DNA of 64,000 nt, taken from positions 30,841,821-30,905,820 of the forward strand of contig OX375877.1 of the NCBI GenBank assembly GCA_947359465.1, read 5' to 3'. Both the position numbers and the translations under genes were made by a program. This stretch comes from Metellina segmentata (taxonomy: Eukaryota > Arthropoda > Arachnida > Araneae > Tetragnathidae). This document shows positions 34,796 to 45,445 of the stretch, one piece after another. Each line of letters opens with the position of its first letter. Position 1 is the first letter of the stretch. The notes under the pieces were generated by a model. The model was not told the DNA's origin and searched no databases. It was given only the letters and a program-made list of their open reading frames with translations.

Positions 34796-35700
34796 ACCTG
34801 GAATAGAAGATATGGGGAAACTTTAAGCCCGCTGATTCGTTGGTTTCAAACTGTCAACTATGACGTCACTACGTGACATAATCATTAATGGCGATGCTTT
34901 ACGTGGACTCTGTCATTACTCGGTACTTTCCACTTGAACTGAATGCCGGTGGCAAAACCTCTGCAACACAAATAACGAATCTGTACAACAAATCAAAAGT
35001 AATAACGAAAAACTCCTCTGTTTCTGCCTTCTGTTCTGTTCAAGGTCCCAAGTGTCCTTTAAAGTTTGAAAATGGATTATTTTTTAATTATGCGTGTAGA
35101 ATCTATACTGGAATTAAAACTAAACACAACATATTTACGATCAAATTACGAGTACATGACACAGGCCGTTGAACTGTCGCTTGGTTAATCATCTAAAAGT
35201 TATCGCTTTCTTTTTTATTAGTATTCTATTTTCGGTCGAAGCAGTTTCAACTTTTTTTTCTTCCCGCAAACGTTGCAAGTAAATAGTGATACTCTTCACA
35301 CATGCGGAGTGCGCACTATGGGTGAGTGACGTCATAGATCTCGGAGAGAGATAGCAACGAATCAGCGGGCTTAAAATTACCGCAGGTCTTCTATTCCAAG
35401 TAAAGGTTGGTAATATGCGGCCGGGCATTATCTTGTTGAAACGGAACGATAACACAACCGTTCGTAGGATGTCGTTTACGTACCGCTGGTCAGTAAATGC
35501 GCCAGAAATGAATATCAAAGGAATCATAGCTCCCTGATCCTAGCCTCAGATCATAGCTCCCTGTTGTGGGAATGTGGGGCGTGCGATAATAAGGTCAGGA
35601 TCCCCACGTTGCTCTGGACGTCTCCAAACAAATATACGGTTGTCGTCAAGACACTGTTGGAAACTGGACTCGTCACTTAAGACTATATAAGCTATCACGC

Positions 35701-36141
35701 GAAAGGTTAGCTGCAAGTTAATTTTTGACGAAAATAAACATAACTAAAATTTTGATTATACTCAGTTACAGGCTTACTTGGCACAATAGGAATACGCTGA
35801 GAGCAAACGAAACAAATACTTCCCAGCGCCTTGTCCGATATTTGAGTGCGATGAGGCACTGCAACTTATAAATGTGATTAATTTGTTAACCCCACACATA
35901 TATAATGATTTTTTGTCATAATTAGCGTGAAATATTGAATATTTTGCCTTTTACGTGGAGCGTAGTAATTTCATTTAGAATCGCGCGCCAGCCAATAAGA
36001 GCCAACCAGCATTTTCCGCGCGCTCTCGATTCTTGTTGGCGACATTGGCAGATATTTAGTATTTACTTATCTTTCAGCTTACATGCGTTGCATTTGTTGT
36101 TAGAATTTGAATCGACATTTGTGTATTTTGTGATTAATTAT
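35701..36141. other. Spacer
   Basis: No element recognised. Two ATTGG/CCAAT-type motifs and GCGCGC occur at 35975-36050 without further support for a promoter. Confidence 0.35.
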
Positions 36142-36155
36142 GGAATTAACTCCGG

Positions 36156-36477
36156 TAATGGTAATTTTTAGTTAACGTCGTACTAGAGCAACACAACGGG
36201 CTATTGACGACGGTCCGGAATCAGTCCCTTAAGGGAAAGATTCGAGGACAACACCTCGTAATTTTGAACCACGGTCAGATGACGAAGCAACACCTGAGCT
36301 GGCACCCCACTCTCCAAACTTCCACGTCAACCCAACGTGAGGACTTTCGGCCACGACAGATTTAAGGTGCAACAGCCGCCTCTACACCATTCGTTTACAA
36401 ACATCCATGCCCGGATTCGAACCAGGAACCTTCCGATCTAGAGGCTAACACCTTAACCACTATACCGGTTGGTCGGC
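36156..36477 (-). mobile_element. SINE family 1, full length with 14-bp TSD
   Basis: 322 bp, tail (ggtaatggtaat read on +) at the left and type I head at the right. It is flanked by the perfect 14-bp duplication GGAATTAACTCCGG (36142-36155, 36478-36491). A small deletion in the head removes 'gacccg', but A and B boxes remain. Its perfect target duplication suggests a young insertion. Confidence 0.96.
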
Positions 36478-36491
36478 GGAATTAACTCCGG

Positions 36492-37631
36492 ATTCTACTA
36501 GAAGTTACGCTTTTACACCCCACAAGAAAGGCAGTGCTGTGAAAAGCTTTGCAAAGACAATCATAATGAATGTGTTTCAGAAATTGATCGAATGGTATCG
36601 CAGAAGGAAATTCTGTAGCAGTATCGTAAAGCTAATACTAAGCAATAACGTATAACTCGTAGAGCAATGTCAGAAAAAAAATATTTATCAATGTCGAAAA
36701 CCGATATTTAGTATTATTGCCAGGAGGTCATTTTTACGAAGGGCAATATTGACGGACATATCGCACCCCGGCAAGAAAAGTGACAGCTCAAAATTGCAGC
36801 ATTTTGGAAAAATCACAACTTTAAGGATACTATAAAACTTATAATTAAAATATAAGTTTTAAGTAATTGAAGTACAAGCTTCTTTTAAATTTCAGGCAAG
36901 TATTTATTGCGGTAAATTATATTACATTCTTTCGAACAGTAATATAACACGCTGGGGCACACCTCGAACATATTTTTCAATGACAACCTTAAAAATTTCA
37001 TTTGCTACCTGGGATACTTCTTTTTCAAAATTTTAACAAATACCATTGCAAATTCTAAAAATATCATAAAACTACTATAATTGTGCTTTTCTTATATCAA
37101 GTGACAGGCAAGCTGTCAAACATTTAAGGCCAAATTAGAATAATGCGCCAAGTTGGAAGCTTGTAAGTGTGACGTCTCCTCGAAACCTCTGCCTGCAACC
37201 CAACAGAAGACGGATCACTCACTTTACCCCTCCGCGAGGGTTAAAGTGAGTGATATCTCTGTATCTTACCTCTGTGCCAAGAAACGTTGCAATCTAGTAT
37301 AGTAGCGTTTTGACTAACATTTTGACTTCTTCTGCCCACCTTTATATACACACATCTTTCTCGATCTTACATTTAACTTTCAGCCGTAGATCACGAACTA
37401 GAAAACCACCATGTAATTCAAAAAAGATCACAGATCAACACGGTGAAACGAAACTTCTTACACTTACATGAGTATATTCCTAATAAATGGGTGTATGAGA
37501 ATGTGTGGCTAAAACTCTTTACTTAATTGTTCATTTAATAAAGGGGTATATTAGTATGTAGAAGCTCTTACTATTACATACTTATACACCTAATAAATTT
37601 ATGTATAAGCAGGTAACCTCTTACACGTGTA
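36492..37631. other. AT-rich spacer
   Basis: No gene or element recognised. 'tcactttacccctccgcgagggttaaagtgag' at about 37218-37249 forms an imperfect inverted repeat (arms TCACTTTAACCC-like). Confidence 0.4.
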
Positions 37632-38190
37632 CACTACCCTACAATAATGGACAGGACAGCAAGATGTGATGGTATAAGTGAAAGAATACATGCTTTAATA
37701 GGTGGACGGTCCCCCACGTGCTGCAATTACACTAGAAACCCTTTTGGACATACTTTCAAGAAGGTTTTGATTCAAATCTATGGGTATTTGTGTACATTCC
37801 TGCTGCAAGAATGTCGCCAGCTCAGCTGTAAATTTCGGACGTGGTTCCTTGGTTCGTAAGCGTCGCTCTAACTCATCTTACAAAAGTTCTATGGGGTTTA
37901 GGTCGATACTATGAGCAGGCCTGGGAAGACGTTTTACATCCATATCTTGATACCACTGTTTGACAGAGGCTGCAACATGACATATCCTGGAAGTAACATT
38001 CGTCCATTCCATAAAATTGCCAGAGCGTAGGAAGAACCTGATTGTCCAAAATGTTTATGTAGGCGTCGGCGTCCAATTGACGAGGAACAACATGCAAAGG
38101 TATCAAGCCATACCACGAAAAACATCCCCGAACAAGTAGTCGAAATTTATGCAAATCTGCTGGCGTCCGGTCCATTATTGTAGGGTAGTG
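37632..38190 (-). mobile_element. Internally deleted Tc1 element, copy F3
   Basis: 559 bp, TA-flanked on both sides, with inverted ends CACTACCCTACAATAATGG (left) and its exact inverse at right (best-preserved ends of this family). On -, the right end joins to coding at [19 protein letters not shown], then DAYINILDNQVLPTLW and YGMDECYFQD. The second catalytic Asp region is partly deleted, and the rest is frameshifted (LPRPAHSIDLNPIE-type). The N-terminal half is missing exactly as in F2 and F4. Confidence 0.92.
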
Positions 38191-38949
38191 TATATTTATA
38201 CACCTAGTAACACACTATGAATGAGTGTATAAGTATGTATGGGTGCATATGTATGTACTCGCGTACTTATATACCTAATAAATCGGTGCATATGCATGTG
38301 ACCTCTTACCCCTTGCAAACTTATAAATTTATAGATGGGTAAAGAAATATAAAGTTTTGCAAGTGTATACAGAAGTTACAATTCTCAGTTCCTAAATGGT
38401 AACGCTTCAAATAAAGCAAGAAACACTGCATTAAAACATGAACGTGATTGGGACAAGACAAACGTTCACACAAAGAAAAAATAAACAAAAAAGCCACCAT
38501 CTCTTCTAGCACATCTAGTACTAAGGAAAAGTCTTACAATCTTGGCAGGCATGCCGAGACGTTCAAAATGCTAAAGAGCAAATACCGTCTGTAGTTAAAA
38601 GGGTGCGATAAACATAGCTTATAAACCGCTGAGCAGAAACTCAACACTTAAGGGAAACAAGCCAATGCAACAATGTTGATTCGTCTTTTGTTTTGTTGTG
38701 ACATTTCCCTGCACGCTCCATGTGAATGTGTTTGGCCTTTGCCACTGCGACGGAATAACGCTAACGTTGTGCTTCTGCCAACGAGGAGAATCACTATTAA
38801 GTAACACATCTGGGGTGTGGGAGGAACACGCGAGATTGAAGAAACCTGGAAGTAAATCTGCCAAGAGAATTTTTTTAACAACTGTTATAGTTGAAATGAT
38901 TCTTGGTGGGTGTTCTTTGATCCCTCATGCAAAAATACAGGGTCTTAAC
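38191..38949. other. Spacer
   Basis: 38191-38330 repeats short 'tatacacctaataaat' motifs also present at 37480-37630, on the other side of the Tc1 insertion. The rest shows no recognised feature; open frames at 38619-39030 on both strands overlap each other and lack domains. Confidence 0.4.
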
Positions 38950-40096
38950 CTTTACGCTGCTACGCTTAGATTTTTTTCAATCGTCTCCAAGAACGGCTGC
39001 TTCGGGAGCAGGTCACACCCCCTTACCTAATTACCTAACTTGAGTGATAGAGCCTTGAGTGGCATTTACGACAGACGCTTCCTTTCATAGTATTGTGTGG
39101 CGCATACAGGGAGTCCCAAAAAAATCAGTACAACTTCAAACATTTATTAAAAAAAAAAGAATTGGTCTACAGCAAAACTAGTTACAACAATTGATACAAT
39201 AACTCAAACAGTTTTTTTTCTACAGTATGTTTCTGATTATTAAAGAATTCAGTTATTCTAAATGGCGGATCCCGTGAAAAAAGCTCAATGTGACGAGTGG
39301 ATGGCCCCATAGCATGGCCGACTCGGTCTCCTGACATTTCTCCACTCGACTTTTTCTTTTGGGGTTATGTAAAAGATGCTGTGTACCGAACAAAAGTTAA
39401 CAGTGTAGTGGAATCGAAACGAAAGATCCAATCAGCTGTAGCGACTGTTGATGTTAGCATGCTGAAACGTTCGTGGATTGAATTGGAATTTCGTCTCGAT
39501 ATTCTTCGTGCTACGAATGGATGTCATGTGGAAATTTACAAATTTAGCAGAAAAAACTTTTTGCGTTATTCTATCTATTGTTCTAACTAGTTTTGCTGTA
39601 GGCTTATTCTTTTTTTTTTTTTAAATAAATTTTTGAAGTTGTACTGATTTTTTTTGGACACTCTGTATAACCATTGCGAACTTCTGCCTTTGGAGCCGTG
39701 CGTAGTTCTGTTAGCAAACTACGACTTGGCGAAGCAGAGCGCTTTTTCATGCGACTCCCATATGTCCGATTCTTCTTTAGTTTCTCACTCGAGATTTTTC
39801 CCTAGCTTAAAGTGGTTAATCCGCTGGCCTTCAATGGCTCGGTACAATGGATTTGTTTCCATTCGGAATCGAGGACCCTCTGTCTTTCCCCAAAGCGTTC
39901 ACGGATAGTTCTTTATTCCTCCTCTGAGGTTCACACCTCACGGTCGACAGGGTAGGGTACCGAACACAAGGAGGGATCCTCTAAAAGGTCAGCCGCTGAC
40001 AGCTCGTAAATGGCGATCGACGCCAGCGGTCACTTAAAAGGGGGATCACATCCACCATACACCGATCTATACCATGCCGCTGGTGTAAACGAAATT
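38950..40096. repeat. Dispersed duplicated segment, copy 1 (interrupted)
   Basis: Homologous to 42663-43024: shared 'cttagatttttttcaat', 'taattacctaacttgag', 'catagtattgtgt', 'ggagggatcctct', 'tgacagctcgtaaatgg' and 'ccgctggtgtaaacgaaatt'. This copy contains the mariner MITE 39107-39665 and an extra stretch (about 39690-39890) absent from copy 2. The nature of the repeat is unknown. Confidence 0.85.
39107..39665 (+). mobile_element. Mariner-type MITE with residual transposase C-terminus
   Basis: 559 bp, TA on each side (39105-39106, 39666-39667). The inverted ends are about 85 bp long: CAGGGAGTCC and, inverted, CAGAGTGTCC, then 'aaaaaatcagtacaacttca' and on to 'ctacagcaaaactagtta'. 39297-39590 encodes the C-terminal part of a mariner-group transposase (TRSPDISPLDFFFWGYVK, VYRTKV), similar in style to the SPDLSSLDYFLWG of the complete mariner at 45845 but a different family. 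The N-terminal two-thirds is deleted. The frame is open to its stop, preceded by a TAG in the Pro-rich segment. Confidence 0.93.
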
Positions 40097-41281
40097 GGGC
40101 GGCCGCGTCGCTCCTCATAATCTACGTTCTCTCTTCTCATTAAAATTTTGGCACCAACGACGCACACATTATTCATTCATCATATCACCACACACTGCTT
40201 TGATTTCACGATAAATCTGCTTGATCGCACATTTTGTGCGTTTAGAAATCGGATCACAGATATCACTTCACATTCGGCGGCTCGCTCGATACTATCGGAC
40301 AGTTTGTTTGTTTCCCAAAACAACAATAACAGTCATAATGCGATGTAATTTAGTAAACGGCTGGTAGACGAGTCCCTAAAACTAGTTGACCTTGACCGGT
40401 GCACTTGCCACACTTTCATTGTGGTGTGCATTCTCAAACGTTCATTACTTTCCGAACGACTCTCGTATCTACGATAACGATAAACTGGGGGTGAATACAA
40501 CTAACAAGAACAGCAACCTGACAGTAACTAAAACCAACAAGTTTGGTTCAGGCTTTATGGCGGAAGGGTCAGATTTGGACAAGCTACGCCAAACACAAGG
40601 CAGACAGCGCAATACAACCAACAAGGATGGCAACCTGAATGATTTTAACCTACCACCGCTAGCAGCCTTAGAGTTGTCGGCGATGCCAGTTTGAATGCCT
40701 TAACTTATTTGGGCGTATTTATCTATGGTAGCGTATTACTAGTACTACCCCCACACATATGAATAAGAAAATCTTTCAAGTTACACTTCGACTACCCTAT
40801 GTGTGTACATATTCCCTGTCAGTTAAACTTAACTTGCGTCTATGTCAATCACTTTACGTTGCATTTCTTGTCTTTAACGCAGCTTGGTCAAATATGGACC
40901 TTGCGCCATAGAAAACCAACAAACCGACATAGTGGATAAATCATAAACAATGTCCGTCTGAAGACTACCATCTCCTATGTGAGCTTCAAGGGCTTCGTAG
41001 TGCACTATTGACACTATTAGTGTGCATTTTTATTTGAAAAGTGATCATATTTCTATTGTTTTAATACGTCAGACATTTAAATTCATGGTTCAGATGGTTC
41101 AAGAATTAAATTGAATCAGGTGTGATTGATGGGTTTCATTGCGCAATGGTCTTGTTTAGTCAAGCTTTGTCAAACACAAGACAGTGTCAAGTAAGATTAG
41201 GGTGTGGTAATTTTACCTAGTATGAACGGTAAACAAGTAAGAGAAGGCTTAGGTATGTTATGAGGTGGTAGTATTTCAATT
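40097..41281. other. Spacer
   Basis: No supported gene. Open frames at 40148-40348 and 40386-40694 have no recognisable domain. A short match 'gaccttgcgccatagaaaaccaacaaacc' to sequence near 28650 suggests an old shared repeat. Confidence 0.35.
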
Positions 41282-41345
41282 AACGTTAACCTGGAGCAAC
41301 ACACGGGTTATTGACGACGATCTGGGCAGAAGACGAACGTTAGGA
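41282..41345 (-). mobile_element. SINE family 1 fragment
   Basis: Only the 3' terminal block: 'aacgttaacctggagcaac', 'acgggttattgacgacgatc'. Too short for further assignment. Confidence 0.6.
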
Positions 41346-42070
41346 AAGAGACACATTATATCGGGTTTCACACTTCAAGTGGACGTAGGGAATATAAAAT
41401 AAAACCGATTTATACAGAGATATAAATGTTCCCGATGAACTCACTTTGGGGCTCTATGGACTGTCAAGAGAAGACCCGTTGCTTGATCAACACGATTACC
41501 CGTTTTATCCTATACCAATTTCATCCCTTGGGGACACCTCAAAAGCATGTTCACTAGATCTACATCAACTCCGAAACACATCTTCGCAAGAGTCGTTGTC
41601 GTAACTACAAGTATCCACGAAAGATCAGGAATTTTTGAAAATGTATGACAGTCCATAAGTCGACTCTATTTCTAACTCGAGGCTTCCTTTAGTTGTTCCT
41701 CCCATCATTAATGTTCTGTAGCTGAGTTGGCAGCGTCACTAGTTTCAACCCCAGCTGCTTCAACATAATTTTCTTATTGTATCCTTACTTACACGAATTA
41801 CGTGTACTCATAAAAGTTAAATTTTATTTCTCACAAACCTATCATGTAAACATTAACTTTAAGTGTTTTTCTTTCCACCTGATAAGCCCCGTCCCCTTCT
41901 TTTTAAGCTTTTAATTGCTTACCCGAAAGTTAATTATTTTCTCAAAATTCTTATACGGAGATAAAGCGTCTACGAAACTGTGGACTTACAAAGTATGTGT
42001 ATTAAGAAAATACACCTGAAATCGTTGTCTCCAATTTGAAACCATCTTAACCCACCAAGTGGTTTTGGCC
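41346..42070. other. Spacer with a possible tRNA-like scrap
   Basis: Around 41705-41755 'tagctgagttggcagcg' and 'agtttcaacccc' resemble an A box and B box with short spacing, possibly a decayed SINE head. Otherwise nothing recognised. Confidence 0.3.
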
Positions 42071-42658
42071 AGATATCTCGTTCATCGAGATATCACAAAT
42101 ATATTGTTCTTAAAGATATAGATTGTATATATTCTTAAAGATATCGATTATATCTATCCTTAAAGATATAGATTATATTTATTCTTAAAGATATAGATCA
42201 TATTTAGTCTTAAAGATATAGATTTTATCTATTCTTAAAGACATAGATTATATCTATTCTTAAAGAGATAGCTTATATCTATTCTTAAATATATAGATTA
42301 CATCTATTCTTAAAAATATGGATTACATCTATTCTTAAAGAGATAGATTATATCTATTCTTAAATATATAGATTTCATCTATTCTTAAAGATATAGATTA
42401 CATGTATTCTTAAAGATATAGATTACATCCATTCTTAAAGATATAGATTACATCCATTCTTAAAGATATAGATTACATCCATTCTTAAGGATATAGATTA
42501 CAACCATTCTTAAGGATATAGATTACAACCATTCTTAAAGATATAGACTACATCTGTTTTTAAGATATAGATTACATCCATTCTTAAAGATATAGATTAC
42601 ATCCATTCTTAAAGATATAGATTACATCTGTTGTTAAGATATAGATTATATCCATTCT
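42071..42658. repeat. 25-bp tandem array next to a hairpin
   Basis: About 22 copies of a unit like 'attcttaaagatatagattacatcc'. The first units carry 'tatatctat' and the later ones 'tacatccat', so the array has a gradient of variants. It is immediately preceded by the perfect inverted repeat GATATCTCG-TTCAT-CGAGATATC (42072-42094), whose arms share the GATATCTCG motif of the 200-bp satellite downstream. Confidence 0.92.
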
Positions 42659-42662
42659 TTTC

Positions 42663-43024
42663 CTTTACGGTGTGGCCCTTAGATTTTTTTCAATTGTCTC
42701 CAGGAACGGCTCTTTTACCTGCATGTCCAACCCCCCCTTACCTAATTACCTAACTTGAGCGATAGAGCCTTGAGGGGCATCTACGACTGACAGTTTACTT
42801 TCATAGTATTGTGTAGCGTATATCACCAGAGCGACCTTCTGCCTTTTCCCCAAAACGTTCACACCTCACGGTAGACAAGGTAGAGTACCGAACAAAAGGA
42901 GGGATCCTCTAGCAGGTCAGTCACTGACAGCTCGTAAATGGTGATCGATCCCAGCGGTCACTTGAAAGGGGGATAACATTCACGGTACACAGACCTTTAC
43001 TATACCGCTGGTGTAAACGAAATT
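42663..43024. repeat. Dispersed duplicated segment, copy 2 (empty site)
   Basis: Matches 38950-40096 but lacks the mariner MITE: 'gtgtagcgtatatcaccag' here corresponds to 'gtgtggcgca' + TA...TA + 'accattgc' there. It also lacks the central extra stretch. It lies between the 25-bp array and the 200-bp satellite. Confidence 0.85.
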
Positions 43025-43104
43025 GAAATGGTAACAATTGTCTACCTGTTGCAGAGTAAAGGTCAAGGACATAGATTTATCAAAGATCCGTCACAAAGAT
43101 ATTG

Positions 43105-44100
43105 CTGATTTTTTTTTACGAGATCAAGATCTGGTAAATTTTATTTGGATGACGAGATATCTCGTCCACAAGAATCAGCAAAGACTCAATAATGACGAGA
43201 TACCTCGTTAAGACAACCCATCCACCAGGAGGGTTGAGATCTCTTCAGCTGCCACCGTTGAGCAATGTGGCCTTCCCTCAACTCAAAGAACAGAACTCGT
43301 ATCACTTGGGATCTTTTACAAGATCAAGATCTGGTCAATTTTATTCGGATGACGAGATATCTCGTCCACAAGAATCAGCAAAGACTCAATAATGACGAGA
43401 TACCTCGTTAAGACAACCCATCCACCAGGAGGGTTGAGATCTCTTCAGCTGCCACCGTTGAGCAATGTGGTCCTCCCTCAACTCAAAGAACAGAACTCGT
43501 ATCACTCGGGATCTTTTACAAGATCAAGATCTGGTCAATTTTATTCGGATGACGAGATATCTCGTCCACAAGAATCAGAAAAGACTCAATAATGACGAGA
43601 TACCTCGTTAAGACAACCCATCCACCCGGAGGGTTGAGATCTCTTCAGCTGCCACCGTTGAGCAATGCGGTCCTCCCTCAACTCAAAGAACAGAACTCGT
43701 ATCACTCGGGATCTTTTACGAGATCAAGATCTGGTAAATTTTATTTGGATGACGAGATATCTCGTCCACAAGAATCAGCAAAGACTCAATAATGACGAGA
43801 TACCTCGTTAAGACAACCCATCCACCAGGAGGGTTGAGATCTCTTCAGCTGCCACCGTTGAGCAATGTGGTCCTCCCTCAACTCAAAGAACAGAACTCGT
43901 ATCACTCGGGATCTTTTACGAGATCAAGATCTGGTCAATTTTATTCGGATGACGAGATATCTCGTCCACAAGAATCAGCAAAGACTCAATAATGACGAGA
44001 TACCTCGTTAAGACAACCCATCCACCAGGAGGGTTGAGATCTCTTCAGCTGCCACTGTTGAGCAATGTGGCCTTCCCTCAACTCAAAGAACATAACACGG
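43105..44100. repeat. 200-bp satellite with palindrome and chained 66-codon frames
   Basis: Four complete monomers at exactly 200-bp steps (43192, 43392, 43592, 43792) with partial monomers on both sides (43105-43191, 43992-44100). Monomers differ by only a few bases. Each contains the perfect palindrome GACGAGATATCTCGTC (43151, 43351, 43551, 43751, 43951). In each, one frame runs from ATG to a TAA that overlaps the next ATG by one base (TAATG), giving five successive near-identical 66-residue frames beginning MTRYLVKTTHPPGGL; the last continues into flanking DNA to 44417. No protein family recognised. The frames are probably a by-product of the satellite, but the conserved spacing is unusual. 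Confidence 0.9.
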
Positions 44101-44900
44101 ATCACTCGGGCGAAGTACACGCAACTGACACCAGAACCCACCTCAACATCAATCCGTCGATTCTCAAACCAAACATGCAACCCCGTACCAGAACTAATAG
44201 CACTGAACACAAAGAGATGATACTCAACCCAAAACCGACACTATACCCAATCCTCCTCCACGATTTATATCCACTGGAGAACAAATTAAAGCATCTTCCC
44301 ATCAAACGCGACTTTATTTTCCCGGATCCAGTTTTCGGCTCGGGAGACGCAGAATCCTTCTCTCCAGAGCGAATCCGGAACATCTGTCTCTTGGCCATCC
44401 ATCAGGAAGGCGAATAAAGAGACGTTCCAGGATTCCCGTGCGTCTCCCAATCTCCATTTCAAATGCCTTCTCCCTCTTTTTTTTCTCCGGGATTTCTCCT
44501 GGAGACTCACTCCGGGGATGGGAGAGAGGAGGAGGATGGAACCTATGGCTCATTGTGATCTGGGTTTTTCCTGGATATCGTACGGCGTACTAAATATGGT
44601 AAATGCAGACGGTATGTAAAAGTGTCTATATGAAAAGGAACTTCGGGGGGATTGTGTCCTTTTCTTTTTATGTATTGGGAAAGTTTGGTGACTGTCGGAG
44701 TTCTGGGAAATGAGTATACATGAGGATTTTTTTGTAGGAGATCTTGATACAGTGGTGGAGGTTTCTAAATGTTGTATATCGGAGGTTCCTGAAACTCTTA
44801 TCGAACAGAGGCACAGATTAAGATTTATATATTTCTAAGTACATACGGTGGAATATATCGAGAAAAACTAGACGCATTATTCTTTACTATTATACAACAT
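44101..44900. other. Spacer, GC-richer to 44560
   Basis: 44120-44560 is relatively GC-rich with open frames on both strands, none recognisable. The rest is ordinary AT-rich sequence. Possibly unique host DNA. Confidence 0.4.
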
Positions 44901-45440
44901 TTGGATAAATGGCCCGTCATTCGACGGGTGCATAACAAAATTTATTTATTTTGGTCAATTTTCATTTATATATTTTTTTAAACCTGACGGTACGCGATCA
45001 ATGTCTGTGTATTAACCTTTTTCACCACTGTTTTGTCAATTTTGTTGATCACTGGCTATGTATAAACCTTTTCCACCAGTATCCGTCAACTTGCCTTGCT
45101 TTTGCATGGTGTTGTTTTTTGAGAAACTGTCGGTAAAATGATGTTATTGGAAAACTTAATTTTTGATCAACATTGGTAAAACAATTAGATGCGTACGGCA
45201 ATCGTTTTATACTCAATGTTATTTCCAAGGCGATTTCGAATTTTATGATTTTTGATATTTCCTATCTCTTTTCGCTCGTGACATCACACAACCAATCAAA
45301 ACAATTAGAAACTCCGCCTTCTCGTGACGTCACACAAACAATAAAAATAATTAGAAACTCCGCCTATTCGTGACGTCACACAACCAATCAACTTTAATGG
45401 CCACAGAAACACAGGAGAATATCTAGCTTTTTATATAAGA
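44901..45440 (-). mobile_element. Helitron-like non-autonomous element, copy 2
   Basis: Read on -, it starts TCTTATATAAAAAGCTAG (5' TC, next to a host T on +) and ends with the hairpin ACCCGTC/GACGGG near 44912-44930. The terminal CTAGT seen in copy 1 has decayed here. Between them are three repeats of a module with GATTGG (CCAAT box), TGTGTGACGTCACGAG (CRE-like) and GGCGGAGTTTCTAATT (45270-45400), giving a promoter-like look on the minus strand. No coding. Confidence 0.5.
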
Positions 45441-45445
45441 TGTTT

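Larger units (their letters stand above)
34134..35418. mobile_element. MULE-like TIR element with perfect 9-bp TSD
   Basis: Ends GCATATTAACAACCTTTAC (left) and, inverted, GCATATTACCAACCTTTAC (right). Similarity continues inward past 'ggaatagaaga' to 'tttaagcccgctgattcgtt' and 'ctatgacgtcact', about 100 bp once the SINEs are removed. A perfect 9-bp duplication GGCCGGGCA flanks it (34125-34133, 35419-35427). A 9-bp duplication and long imperfect TIRs suggest Mutator-like elements (Merlin can also give 8-9 bp). The interior 34811-35380 holds a 94-codon frame with no recognised domain. Two SINEs are inserted in the left TIR. Confidence 0.85.
33700..35700 (-). pseudogene. Tc1 relic, same family as 11449-12145, split by an insertion
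   Basis: The C-terminal coding part is 33820-34124 (SMPRRVTAFI-like, PIEP at the final Glu region). The upstream part is 35428-35700 (FQQCLDDNRIFVWRRPEQRGDP, then a QRYVNDILRTVVLSFRF segment). The two are separated by the 1285-bp element 34134-35418, which sits in the codons around the second catalytic Asp. The 3' boundary resembles 'actctatacc' near 33700. Frameshifts and stops are present; the N-terminal region was not found. Confidence 0.85.

Noticed and set aside
42071..42658. CRISPR-like array (regular short repeats)
   Set aside because: Units are directly abutting 25-bp copies with no unique spacers, in a eukaryotic setting; ordinary tandem array.
43192..44417. Polycistronic or polyprotein-like gene from five tandem 66-codon frames
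   Set aside because: 200 bp is not a multiple of three, the frames exist only because each repeat happens to lack a stop, and no start context or family was recognised; kept as a satellite observation only.
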